Assembly: GCA_965226025.1 (NCBI GenBank)
Contig: CBDDCD010000002.1
Coordinates: 1,860,001-1,924,000 of the forward strand
Length of the DNA stretch: 64,000 nt
From: Moanibacter sp965226025
GTDB taxonomy: Bacteria > Verrucomicrobiota > Verrucomicrobiia > Opitutales > UBA2987
Direction of reading: 5' to 3'
Shown here: positions 44,277 through 53,261 of the stretch, piece after piece
Layout: every line of letters begins with the position of its first letter
How positions within the stretch are numbered: position 1 is the stretch's first letter
The notes under the pieces: generated by a model
Database searches by the model: none
What the model was told of the DNA's origin: nothing
Seen by the model: only the letters and a program-made list of their open reading frames with translations
Program-made: the position numbers and the translations under genes

Positions 44277-44582
44277 CTAGGGTCTCCTCTTTTCCATCCA
44301 ATTCTCGATTTCCGATCGTAAGGAATCGGGAAAGTTCCTCCAGACAGTATTCTCCGTGAGGACTAATCTTTCGCCTTCCGGATCCGCCGTCTGGAGTATG
44401 TGGAAGAACCAATCAAAGTAGCTCCATTCCCTCGGCTTCGGTGAATAGAGAAAGCGACCTTCGGAGTCCCAGTGAACTTCAGCTGCCTCTCTATAGATCA
44501 TTGGATACGACGCCGAATATGGCTTCACGATCAGCCGACCTCCTGTGTCTATCGATACCTTCGCGATCGGGTCAGCTTTCAT
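44277..44582 (-). CDS. Small unknown protein
   Basis: 101 residues with no recognised domain (KPYSASYPMIYREAAEVHWD, REWSYFDWFFHILQTAD, ERLVLTENTVWRNFP). Composition is protein-like and CGGAAT lies just upstream of ATG 44582. The VOC gene begins 12 bp downstream on the same strand, so they are likely co-transcribed. Confidence 0.6.
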   Translation of the reverse strand: MKADPIAKVSIDTGGRLIVKPYSASYPMIYREAAEVHWDSEGRFLYSPKPREWSYFDWFFHILQTADPEGERLVLTENTVWRNFPDSLRSEIENWMEKRRP

Positions 44583-44605
44583 ATCTGATTCCGATGAAAA
44601 ACTGT

Positions 44606-44629
44606 CCGCGTTCTTGCGAACGCGGCTAC
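44606..44629 (-). repeat. Single GTAG-headed hairpin
   Basis: On the minus strand GTAG (44629-44626) is followed by CCGCGTTC-GCAA-GAACGCGG, a perfect 8-bp stem with a 4-nt loop. It belongs to the same structural class as the pairs at 11244, 39666 and 56042, with a different stem. Confidence 0.6.
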
Positions 44630-44642
44630 GAAGATTCCTATC

Positions 44643-44753
44643 TCATTGATAATGCATTCTGACGTAAGCCTCATCAATTTTCGTCGAATCAAACACGAAT
44701 GTCTTCATGTGAGCGAGAAGTCTCTTCATCCCCAACCCCACGTTTTCTTCCAT
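44643..44753 (-). CDS. Possible small protein or C-terminal gene remnant
   Basis: The minus frame from ATG 44753 gives 36 residues (MEENVGLGMKRLLAHMKTFV, then FDSTKIDEAYVRMHYQ). It is open upstream to about 44826 with protein-like sequence (VLGTKVFRLFSEQR), suggesting the end of a longer lost gene. No family recognised. The remaining gap 44754-45118 contains only the GC-rich palindromes. Confidence 0.25.
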   Translation of the reverse strand: MEENVGLGMKRLLAHMKTFVFDSTKIDEAYVRMHYQ

Positions 44754-44905
44754 CCGTTGCTCTGAAAACAATCTAAAAACCTTAGTACCAAGGACTCTCT
44801 TGCATAACTTTCATTTCAACATGCTTTCGGCGCTGCCTGGAGCCTCATCACTAGATACACCTTTAGGGAATCTTTGGGGGCCGTGGCTGGGACCTTTATT
44901 TTAGA

Positions 44906-44986
44906 GGTGGTCCGTGTCCTCCGGACGCGGACCCGAGCTGAAGGAAGTATTCGAACCACTGCCGCGCCGGGACGGCACGGCCCACC
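44906..44986. repeat. 26-bp GC-rich palindrome, inverted pair (copies 5 and 6)
   Basis: 44906-44930 (GGTGGTCCGTGTCCTCCGGA and CGCGG) and 44961-44986 (GCCGCGCCGGGACGGCACGG and CCCACC) face each other, the same arrangement as at 30731-30812. Confidence 0.75.
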
Positions 44987-45118
44987 AAAGTAATCGAGTT
45001 CGATAATACGGTGTTGTATGTCCCGCCCAGTGGGATCACTGCAGGCCGGATCAATCGAGTTTGTAACTATTGCTTCTGAGAACTTGATGTTCGGGGCGTC
45101 TTGGCTTTGAATGGAGTG

Positions 45119-46753
45119 ATGGCCTTCTCATCGATAGGAACGGTGCACCGGTCGACGGTGTCGAGTTGCCGGGGGATGGTGGCCTCGGCCCATCCGCTGG
45201 CTTCCCTCGCCGGGGTTCGTATTCTCATGCAGGGGGGCAACGCGATTGACGGCGCCATAGCCACCGCCGCGGCGCTCAATGTGGTGGAACCCTACATGTC
45301 CGGGATTGGCGGCGTGGGCTATATGCACATTTACAGCGCCGGCAAAGAGGAGCAGAAGATTCTGGATTATATCGGCCTGACTCCTGCGGCCGCGGAACTC
45401 TCCCTTTACCCGGAGGAATCGGATCAAGACCGGGGACCGCTGGCGCCGATCGTGCCCGGCGCCTGCGCCGGTTGGCTCGAGGCTTTGGCGCAATACGGCA
45501 CCATGGATGCGCGGACCGTCTTCGCACCCGCCATCGAATTTGCCGAGCAGGGCTATCCTCTAACCGTCAAGAACAGCGCCTTCTTTGAACCGGCAGTGGA
45601 GTCCCTCAGAAAGTATTCTCCATCAAGCGCCCGATATCTGATCGACGGGCGGGTTCCAAAACCGGGCGAGATTGTGAAGCAGCCGGAATTAGCAGAAACC
45701 TTTCGATCCGTAGCGGAATCAGGCCCGGAGATCTTCTACCACGGTTCCATCGCCGAACGGATAGTAGGGCACCTGAAATCGATCGGAGGATTGATCACGG
45801 CCGACGACCTTGCCGGATTCAGCCCGGTTTGGCAGGATCCTGTATCCGTTGATTACCGAGGATACCGGGTGTGTGCTCCGCCGCCTCCCTGCCAGGCGGT
45901 TCAGTTCCTCGAGACCCTCAATATCATGGAGGGATTCGAGGTCGGGAAGATGGGCCACAACTCGGCCGATACTCTCCATCGCTTTTTCGAGGCGGCCAAG
46001 CTCTCGATCGCCGACCGGGCGGAGTTCACTGCTATCGAGCAACCGCCCACCGCGGGCCTTCTTTCCAAGGACTTCGCGGCGGAGCGGAGATCTCGGATCG
46101 GAGACCGGGCCCAGCCGAGCGGGGGCGACCTTTTTACGGCGACCAAGATGCCTGATGAAGTGTTGGCTGGGGATCCCTATGCGTTCATGAAGACGGAGTG
46201 CACGACTCACTTCGACACAATTGATTCCGATGGAAACGCCGTGGCTTGCACCCAGAGTCTAGGAAGCGGCTTCGGATCAGCCGTCGTCGTTCCCGAAACG
46301 GGAATCGCCCTGAACAATTTCATGCGTTGGTTCGACCGGGAACCGACCAGCCCAAACGCCATCGGCCCTTCCAAGAAGATTGAAATGTGCGTCTCACCGG
46401 TCCAGATCTGGGATCGCCAGGGTCTTCGGCTGCTGATCGGCACCCCGGGAAGCTATGGAATTCTTCAGACCACCCCCCAGATGATTATGAACGTGCTCGA
46501 TCACAACATGAATGTTCAGGCGGCCATCGAAGCGCCCCGCGCCAAGACCGAAAGAGGCTTTCAGATTTCAGCCGAGGACCGAATCGGTGACGAGGTTTTC
46601 TCCCAGCTCGAAAGTAGAGGCCATAAAATCGTCCGATTGGGCGACTGGTCTTATGGTGTGGGTGGCGGTCAAGGGATCATGATCGATCCGGAGAGCGGCT
46701 CCTTCATGGGCGGAGCCGACCCGCGAAGAGATGGATACGCCATTGGGTGGTGA
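45119..46753 (+). CDS. Gamma-glutamyltransferase family protein
   Basis: About 544 residues from ATG 45119, a normal length for the Ntn-hydrolase gamma-glutamyltranspeptidase family. VASAHPLASLAGVRILMQGG and NAIDGAIATAAALNVVEP are the conserved start; ECTTHFDTIDSDGNAVACTQ holds the autoprocessing Thr that becomes the small-subunit nucleophile. GSGFGSAVVV and LLIGTPGSYGILQTTPQMIM follow. No signal peptide is visible, unlike periplasmic GGTs, so an intracellular acylase role (as in cephalosporin acylase-like or glutathione-hydrolase-like members) is possible. A hairpin follows the stop. Confidence 0.9.
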   Translation: MAFSSIGTVHRSTVSSCRGMVASAHPLASLAGVRILMQGGNAIDGAIATAAALNVVEPYMSGIGGVGYMHIYSAGKEEQKILDYIGLTPAAAELSLYPEESDQDRGPLAPIVPGACAGWLEALAQYGTMDARTVFAPAIEFAEQGYPLTVKNSAFFEPAVESLRKYSPSSARYLIDGRVPKPGEIVKQPELAETFRSVAESGPEIFYHGSIAERIVGHLKSIGGLITADDLAGFSPVWQDPVSVDYRGYRVCAPPPPCQAVQFLETLNIMEGFEVGKMGHNSADTLHRFFEAAKLSIADRAEFTAIEQPPTAGLLSKDFAAERRSRIGDRAQPSGGDLFTATKMPDEVLAGDPYAFMKTECTTHFDTIDSDGNAVACTQSLGSGFGSAVVVPETGIALNNFMRWFDREPTSPNAIGPSKKIEMCVSPVQIWDRQGLRLLIGTPGSYGILQTTPQMIMNVLDHNMNVQAAIEAPRAKTERGFQISAEDRIGDEVFSQLESRGHKIVRLGDWSYGVGGGQGIMIDPESGSFMGGADPRRDGYAIGW

Positions 46754-46831
46754 ACCCGGAAATCCCGCCCACGGGACCGGGATTAGGTGTCGAACTCAAC
46801 GAAGAGGTAGTCAAACGCCAGCTCTGTGAAT

Positions 46832-46859
46832 AGAATCCGCATCGAACGCTGCGGATTCT
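46832..46859 (+). terminator. Hairpin downstream of the gamma-glutamyltransferase gene
   Basis: AGAATCCGCA (46832-46841) pairs exactly with TGCGGATTCT (46850-46859) around an 8-nt loop. No T-run follows, so termination is only suggested by position. Confidence 0.4.
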
Positions 46860-47207
46860 GATCAAAGTTGACAGGCGGCTTGGAGTTCCTTCGTCTGTCC
46901 TCCCGGTTGTTTCTATGTTGTTCAGAGAACACGATACCGGGGGCCATGGTGCTAGATTTCGAGCATTAGATCATCACGATCTCGGGCTCCTGTTATGGTG
47001 TTCGAAAGAGATCGAGGGAGGCAGATTACAAATCTGCCCCACCAAAGACTCCGTTTTCAAAGGGCGCAGCCAGTGGGGCCCTTCGACAGTAGCAGGGAGG
47101 ACGAAGCTCAAAGCCGAAAGGCCCAGGGTTGGCAACAGATTTTCAATCTACCGTTTTCCTGTTAGAGCGCTGACCGGAATGCAGAATTGCCCCGGAAGGA
47201 GTCGAGG
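46860..47207. other. Intergenic leader of the GNAT-fusion gene
   Basis: No convincing gene. Contains a small inverted repeat (GGCAGATTACAAATCTGCCCC near 47020) and ends with the AGGAGTCGAGG ribosome-binding site for ATG 47208. Confidence 0.45.
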
Positions 47208-49037
47208 ATGAAGACCTCGGGCCTACGGGCAGTCGAAATCCGTCCTTTGGTACGAGAAGATGTGCCTAAGATCCCGGATTTTTTCGAAGGTTTGAGCGAG
47301 AACAGTCGCTACTTTTACCATCCCTACAAATTCAATGGAGATGCGGTCTCGCGGATCGAGGGCGAATTAGACCGGGAAAACTGTGCCCATCTCGGCGCTT
47401 TTCGGCGGAGTGATGGCTGGGACCGAATGGTGGGTCACGTCTGGTATATCCCGGTGGGGCAGACTGACTACCCCGTCCTGGGTATCGCCGTCGTCGACTC
47501 GCTGCAAAACGCGGGTATCGGCCAGCAGCTCATGCAAAGAATCCAGGACGAGGCGCGTGAAAGAGGGGTACCCGGCATTCAGCTGACCTGTTTGCTTGAG
47601 AACCACAGAGGTCTTCGGGTCTATTCCAAATACGGTTACCGTTTGGTGGGGAAGAACGGAAGGGGTGACCAGTTTCGGATGCTTCGCTCATTTGCCGACG
47701 ATGAGTCACCCTTTGTAACCCGTGGAGTTTACGCCTCAACGATTCCCTGGAATATTGCGCCTCTTACGACCGATAATTGGACCTTCAAGGATTGGAAATG
47801 GTACCTTGAGCTGCTCAACGCCGCCGGCTGCAACCTGCTGAAAATCTATATCTGGTCATCCCACTATTTTCACCCCGATGAGCCTGCTCTGGCCGGCAAT
47901 GCTTGGCGCTACGACGTCTGGCACTCGGCGCTCGAGTATGCCCATACTTTGGGCATGGAAACCCTTGTTGGATTCTCCTCCGCCACGGTTCCTCCATCGA
48001 CCTGGCTTCGCTTCCCCGAATTGCGTGCCGAAGAGATCTGGTATACCGGCACGACCCTCTGCTGGCGGCGAGGGCGCGATCGGATTTTGCCCTTTCAAGA
48101 GTACCTGATTGAAAGGTTCACGGATGTGGCGGACGGATTCGCGCTCTGGTTCGCCGACCCGGGCGCTTGTATCTGCTCCCAGTGCCGAGACTACCTCGCC
48201 GTTATGATGGACAGCCTCGAGGTGTTGAAAGGGAAAACCCGCAATGGAGCAGAATTGATCCCGTGCCCCTTGTGCGTCGAGGCAATGGAGGCCGGCCGCT
48301 TGGGGTTTGCTCCCCACCCACGCCTTCGACGGCGCATTATGAAGGAACTCCCCCGGAACTGTCGCGTGATCGTAAACAGTAGTGAAGAAGAGACACTCGA
48401 CATCGTGCAAGAAGAGGGTGGGAGGCCTCTTCCTCTCGCTTTCTTCCTCGATCCGGAGGGTGGCTTCGAATCCAAGAATGTCCTGCCGGAACCGAAGTTC
48501 GAGAAGATCGACAGCTGGATCGAGAGCAGCCGGGAGAGGAAGCGGAACGCGTCCCTGGCCTACCGGTTGACTCCCTACACCGAGTTTCCTGGAGATTTCT
48601 ACTTCCTACGTAGGCAATTGCAGCCCGAGGAATCCAGAGAATCGGTCTTACTTCGTCTCGGGGAGCTCACCTGCAACGAACGGCGAGAGGAGGAATACAC
48701 GGCCCAACCGGCTCGTTTCGCTTCGGCGATTGAGTTGTTGGACCAATGGTGGAGGGATCGGAAGGAGAAGGACCTTGGGAGTGCTTGTGAGGTTCTTTCC
48801 AAACTCGCACGAGACCACTCCTTGATTCGGCACTTGGCCGATTCGGCGGCCATTCTGAAAAGGATCCAGAAAGGCCCGGGTGCAGCCTCGCTGGAGGAGT
48901 TCACCGAGGAACTACGTTTGGAGATGAGTGACATGCCGATCTTTCAAGGGCTGACCCTCGATTTCCTCTGGTCAAGTCGCGCACGGGTTTTTTTGCAGTT
49001 TCGAATCAGCGAATGGCTTCAGCGACTGCAGGAATGA
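47208..49037 (+). CDS. GNAT acetyltransferase fused to a glycoside-hydrolase-like TIM barrel
   Basis: About 609 residues. Residues 5-160 are a GNAT domain: VEIRPLVREDVPKI opening, acetyl-CoA loop DSLQNAGIGQQLMQRIQDEA (Q-x-x-G-x-G), and NHRGLRVYSKYGYRLVG near its end. From about residue 170 a different domain begins (RGVYASTIPWNIAPLTTDNW, WYLELLNAAGCNLLKIYIWS, LGMETLVGFSSATVP, DGFALWFADPGACICSQC). This resembles the alpha-glucuronidase/GH20-like barrels of sugar-processing clusters and includes a CxxC-like site. A helical tail closes the protein. Start supported by AGGAG. It could acetylate and bind or cleave an amino sugar; the second domain's identity is inferred. Confidence 0.75.
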   Translation: MKTSGLRAVEIRPLVREDVPKIPDFFEGLSENSRYFYHPYKFNGDAVSRIEGELDRENCAHLGAFRRSDGWDRMVGHVWYIPVGQTDYPVLGIAVVDSLQNAGIGQQLMQRIQDEARERGVPGIQLTCLLENHRGLRVYSKYGYRLVGKNGRGDQFRMLRSFADDESPFVTRGVYASTIPWNIAPLTTDNWTFKDWKWYLELLNAAGCNLLKIYIWSSHYFHPDEPALAGNAWRYDVWHSALEYAHTLGMETLVGFSSATVPPSTWLRFPELRAEEIWYTGTTLCWRRGRDRILPFQEYLIERFTDVADGFALWFADPGACICSQCRDYLAVMMDSLEVLKGKTRNGAELIPCPLCVEAMEAGRLGFAPHPRLRRRIMKELPRNCRVIVNSSEEETLDIVQEEGGRPLPLAFFLDPEGGFESKNVLPEPKFEKIDSWIESSRERKRNASLAYRLTPYTEFPGDFYFLRRQLQPEESRESVLLRLGELTCNERREEEYTAQPARFASAIELLDQWWRDRKEKDLGSACEVLSKLARDHSLIRHLADSAAILKRIQKGPGAASLEEFTEELRLEMSDMPIFQGLTLDFLWSSRARVFLQFRISEWLQRLQE

Positions 49038-49056
49038 ACGATTGATTTTCTTATTG

Positions 49057-49125
49057 CTAGGAGTCTGTCGGATGGAGTTGTTCATTTGCGAAGCAATCAG
49101 ACTTGAAAGTCCGACAGACTCCTAG
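49057..49125. mobile_element. 69-bp palindromic MITE-like element, copy B
   Basis: Ends are perfect 16-bp inverted repeats (CTAGGAGTCTGTCGGA and its complement). It matches the reverse complement of 813-881, also 69 bp. It lies directly before the MATE gene: only 2 bp separate it from the TTG start, so it may have replaced that gene's native leader. Confidence 0.75.
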
Positions 49126-49127
49126 CA

Positions 49128-50555
49128 TTGAGCTCAGAACAAATAGAACCTACCGGTCCCGATGTCACCGCAAGCGGATCCTTCACCGAGGGATCGGTCC
49201 TTCTGCATGTCTTCAAACTGGGCGGATCGTTGTCGCTCGGTTACTCGTGTTGGGTGGTGGCTTCACTCTTGGAGGCATTCTACCTTGGTATGCTGGGCAC
49301 CGAGCAGCTCGCCGCCGTGGCCTTCACAATGCCGGTCACCATGGTGGTGATGAGCATGACCTATGGTCTCGGTATCGGGGCATCATCCGTCATCGCGCGC
49401 AGTATGGGTCGAGGCGATCGCGGCGCCGTGCTACAGCTGTGCACGCACTCGATGTTGCTCGGTTGGGCCGTAATCAGCATTTTGGGCCTGGTAGGTTTTC
49501 ACTCCGCCCACCGTATTTTCGAATTGCTGGGCGCCACCCCTGAGATCCTTGTTTTCATCGACGAGTACATTTCAATTTGGTTCCTGGGGGTTCCCTTTTT
49601 CGCTCCCGCGCTTCTGGCGTCGAGTCTCTTGCGGGCCACCGGAAGCGCAGTCGTACCGGGACTCCTGATGGCTCTCGGCCCATTCATGCAGATTCTGCTG
49701 GGACCGTTTCTCATCTTTGGTTGGCTGGGAATTCCTGCCCTCGGCATCAAGGGCGCGGCCCTTGCCTATATTCTGGGACGTCTTATTGCGATGGTATTCG
49801 GATTATACGTGATTATCTTTCGAGAACGGCTCTTGACTGCGAGTTTGAGTGGGATGCTCGAATCCTGGCGTGCTATCCTCCACGTCGGCTTGCCCTCCAT
49901 GGCCACGAGCTGCGTTGGCCCCTTCGCCTCCGCCATTGTCACTCGTCTGCTAGCCGGTTATGGACCGGCAGTGGTAGCGGGATTCAGCGTTGGGATGAAG
50001 GCGGACTCGTTCGTAATGATGATTCTGATGGCCACCGGCTCATCGGTCGGGCCATTCATTGGAATGAACTGGAGCGCGGGTCAGCTTGATCGGGTCAGAC
50101 TGGCTCTTAGAACCGTGAAACGACTCTGTCTCGGCTGGGGCGGATTCTGCTGTGTCCTCATGTTCGTGTTCGCCGGGGATATCGCCATGCTGATCAACCA
50201 GGATCCGGTGGTCGTTTCAACCGCGACCCTCTATTTGCGTATCGTGCCTGTATCGATCGCCTTCATGGGGCTGCAGAATGCCGCTAGTTCGACTTTCAAT
50301 GCGCTCGGGAAACCCTTGCCCTCTATGATTTTGTCGATGGCTGGAATCGCTCTCATCTATCTACCTCTCGCCATGCTGGGCAATTGGATATGGGGGTATA
50401 TTGGTATCCTATTTGCCACTACTTTCACCAGCATCGTGGTGGGAGGCTGGGCATGGGTGTGGATGCGTCGCGTCATCGATCGCGAAACAGGATTTTTGAG
50501 TTCCGCTCCCGTGGATCCAGGGATCGAGTTGCGGATATCCGGAGGAAGTGGCTGA
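49128..50555 (+). CDS. MATE family multidrug/metabolite exporter
   Basis: 475 residues with about twelve hydrophobic segments in two similar halves, as in MATE transporters, which use H+ or Na+ to export cationic compounds. Typical pieces: LGMLGTEQLAAVAFTMPVTM in the first half and LLAGYGPAVVAGFSVGMKAD in the second. The frame starts at TTG 49128 immediately after the 69-bp element; no ATG occurs before the first membrane segment, so the original start may be lost or the TTG used. The downstream FAD oxidoreductase starts 1-2 bp after its stop. Confidence 0.88.
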   Translation: MSSEQIEPTGPDVTASGSFTEGSVLLHVFKLGGSLSLGYSCWVVASLLEAFYLGMLGTEQLAAVAFTMPVTMVVMSMTYGLGIGASSVIARSMGRGDRGAVLQLCTHSMLLGWAVISILGLVGFHSAHRIFELLGATPEILVFIDEYISIWFLGVPFFAPALLASSLLRATGSAVVPGLLMALGPFMQILLGPFLIFGWLGIPALGIKGAALAYILGRLIAMVFGLYVIIFRERLLTASLSGMLESWRAILHVGLPSMATSCVGPFASAIVTRLLAGYGPAVVAGFSVGMKADSFVMMILMATGSSVGPFIGMNWSAGQLDRVRLALRTVKRLCLGWGGFCCVLMFVFAGDIAMLINQDPVVVSTATLYLRIVPVSIAFMGLQNAASSTFNALGKPLPSMILSMAGIALIYLPLAMLGNWIWGYIGILFATTFTSIVVGGWAWVWMRRVIDRETGFLSSAPVDPGIELRISGGSG

Positions 50556-50556
50556 T

Positions 50557-51797
50557 ATGCGGATGCTTCCTTCCAAGGCAAATGTGGTAGTGATTGGTGG
50601 CGGTGCCCTGGGAACATCGGTTGCATTTCAACTTGCCGACGACGGTATCGAAAATGTTGTGCTCCTGGATAAGGGTCCAATTGCGCAAGGCACGACGCCG
50701 TTTGCGGCGGGACAGACCGGTTTTTTGACCGCAAATCGGGAATCGCTTGAGCTGAATCAGTAATGCATCGAATTTTTCGAGAATTTCAGAGAGAGAACCG
50801 GTTACCCCATCTCATTTCACCAGAACGGAAGCTTGCGTATTGCCCTGACCGATCGATTCAAGAACGGCTTGGAGGCACGGATCGAGGTGGCGAGAGATAC
50901 GGACAATGAAGCAGAACTAATACCACACAAAAGAGTGAAGGAGCTTGTCCCCACGATCAAACTGCCAAAAAGCGCTGCCGTTCTTTTCATTCCGCGTGAT
51001 GGATTTGTAGAACCCAAGTCGGTTGCTGTTGCCTATGCTTCGGCTGCTTCGGACAGAGGTGTTTCCATCCATACCCGAACCGCCGTAACCGGGCTCGATA
51101 TATCAGACGGCCGGGTCTGTCGCGTAAGGACAACGGAGGGTTGCATTGAAACCCAATGGGTCGTGTTGGCAGCCGGCGCGTGGACCCGACAATTTGCGCA
51201 GACTCTGGGTCTCGACCTAAGAATCGTGCCGGTTCGCCACCAAGCCTTTGTCACGGCGCCGATCATGGGTGTGTCTGGAGGGGAACCGGTCGTCCGTTTT
51301 GTCGAGGATCAGATCTATATCAGATCTATATCAGACCGTATGACCGTGGTCTGCTGGTCGGCGGATATGGATACCGGCCGCTCAGTTTCGACATGAACGA
51401 GTTTCCAGGGAATTTCGAGATACCCTCTCTTGAGGCCGATCAGGTATATTATCACCAGTTGAGTGAGGTGGCAGCGGAATATTTCCCGATACTAAAGTAT
51501 TCGCTCACCGTGCAGGAGAGGCGTGGACTGCCGACGATCGCTCCGGATGGGAATTTCGTAGCTTCGGGAACCTGTCAGATCGAGGGTCTGTTGATTGCAT
51601 CGGCTTGCATGGTCGGCGGAATCTTTCACTCACCTGTTATTGGGCGTGCTGTCGCCGATGTTGTTTCCGGTAAAGACAGTGGGTTACCTGTCCAGGATTT
51701 GAACGCAGACCGTTTCGGCAGTGACTATTTGCGCGAAGCGGATCTTCGGTCCACGTGTGAAACTGTGTATGCCAACCAGTATCGGCGGGAAAAGTAG
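50557..51797 (+). pseudogene. FAD-dependent (DAO-type) oxidoreductase, nonsense codon plus 11-bp duplication
   Basis: Reading starts at ATG 50557 (or GTG 50548) with the dinucleotide-binding motif VVVIGGGALGTSVAFQLA and LLDKGPIAQGTT. TAA at 50761-50763 interrupts it, but the same frame continues as CIEFFENFRERTGYPISFH to VVLAAGAWTRQFAQTLG. At 51311-51332 the 11-mer AGATCTATATC is repeated in tandem, shifting the frame. Removing one copy gives DQIYIRPYDRGLLVGGYGYR and an intact C-terminus to 51797. The repaired protein would be about 409 residues, like sarcosine or glycine oxidases and DadA. Two independent lesions make it a true pseudogene. Confidence 0.88.
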
Positions 51798-51836
51798 TCA
51801 CTCTCCTTATCGATTTATTCGAGCAGTATACCAGCT

Positions 51837-53096
51837 TCAGGTTCCGTGGTATCCCCGCCTGGCCCAGACCTTCTTTGAAAGCGCCTTGGCTTCCGGCGAC
51901 GGCTTTATCTCTCCCAGTATGCTGCTGGGCGGCTGCCCTCGTTTCGCGCGGTCCGGATCGGGCGACCAGTTGTCCTTTTCATAGTGCTTGCGGACCGACT
52001 CTTCGCGAAAGTCCGGAACCTCAACGGGAGCGGAATTATTGAGAACGGACCGCCACGCCTGAATACCGGCGATACTCATATCGATGCCTCGGTAGACATC
52101 CTGATAGGGCTGTTTCCCCGTCCTGATCGCTCCCGCAAAGTGATAGGCGGTGAAAAAGTCGCCGCCACTGTGACCTGCCTTTGTGGCCCGGTGATGGTGG
52201 ACCGGGAAGTCCGGCGTGTAGACAGTCTCTGTCGGTTCGCTCTTTCGTTTCTCCCATGGCTCCCGCCATACCCGGAGCCGGAGCTTATCTCCGTGGCGTG
52301 CATTCTCCATCAGTCCTTTATTTCCATGGATGCGCACGTAGTTGCCGTGACCTCTAAGAGAGCCGTGGAGCGACTTCATTACGGCGCCATTATCCATCCT
52401 GCAGATGATGACGGCACAAGTATCGCTTCTATTAACTGTCAGGTTTTGGGTGGGATCATCGAAATCGAAAGGGACGCAGAAGCCGTTGACCTTTATGGGC
52501 CGGGTGTCGGTGATCACCATCACCGGTGCAATGGAATGCGTGCAGTAATAGGTAGCGGGAATCCAATTTCGCCAGTGATTGATGCCACAGCTTCGCGCCA
52601 GTTTTGCCTCGGCAGGATCGGGGTGAACATACTCGCCTTCACCATACTTAAATTCGCCGATCGCTCCCTTTTGGTAGAGCCGGCGCATCTCCTGGTTGTA
52701 GGCGGAGTAGGGATAGTTCTCCGCGAACATATAGATACGGTCGCTCTTCTCAACCGCGCGTGCCAGCGCCACTCCTTCGGCCAAGGTGTGGCACGCCGCT
52801 GTTTCACTCATCACGTGCTTTCCCGCTGCCAGTGCCTTGATTGCGAAGGGCGCGTGCTGATGGAAATAGTTCGCCAGTATAACGGCATCGAAATCGTGTT
52901 CCAGGAATCGATCGTAGTCCGTGTAAGTCTCAATTCCCAGACGTTCGCCCGCCGCCAAAAGCCGTTCCTCCCACAGATCACACAACGCGACAAGCTTCAG
53001 CCCCGTACCAGCAGAGGCACTCATGCTCATTCCGCGCCCAACGCCAACCACGCCCACCCGAATTGCCTTTCGATTTTTTCCGCTCCGTTTCTTCAC
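51837..53096 (-). CDS. Gfo/Idh/MocA family oxidoreductase (second)
   Basis: 419 residues; GTG start 53096 with AAGGA about 6 nt upstream. Rossmann motif VGVVGVGRGMSM, then VALCDLWEERLLAAGERLG and the cofactor loop ILANYFHQHAPFAIKALAAG. The E-K-P motif position reads SETAACHTL, lacking the catalytic Lys as in the paralogue at 9900. AENYPYSAYNQEMRRLYQ and THSIAPVMVITDTRP belong to the substrate domain. Convergent with the broken FAD oxidoreductase. Substrate probably a sugar or cyclitol derivative. Confidence 0.87.
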   Translation of the reverse strand: MKKRSGKNRKAIRVGVVGVGRGMSMSASAGTGLKLVALCDLWEERLLAAGERLGIETYTDYDRFLEHDFDAVILANYFHQHAPFAIKALAAGKHVMSETAACHTLAEGVALARAVEKSDRIYMFAENYPYSAYNQEMRRLYQKGAIGEFKYGEGEYVHPDPAEAKLARSCGINHWRNWIPATYYCTHSIAPVMVITDTRPIKVNGFCVPFDFDDPTQNLTVNRSDTCAVIICRMDNGAVMKSLHGSLRGHGNYVRIHGNKGLMENARHGDKLRLRVWREPWEKRKSEPTETVYTPDFPVHHHRATKAGHSGGDFFTAYHFAGAIRTGKQPYQDVYRGIDMSIAGIQAWRSVLNNSAPVEVPDFREESVRKHYEKDNWSPDPDRAKRGQPPSSILGEIKPSPEAKALSKKVWARRGYHGT

Positions 53097-53261
53097 CTTG
53101 ATCCTTCAGTGCAACACTTGATCGATTATCGCAATGAAGACAGAACTCGCATCGAGCGATGTCAACTTCCGCGACCAGATAAGATTCTGATTAAAAGAAA
53201 ATAAAAGGGTCAGGTAACAAATACTGGACATCCTTAATTCGACTGGCTAGAAGCTGAGAGA

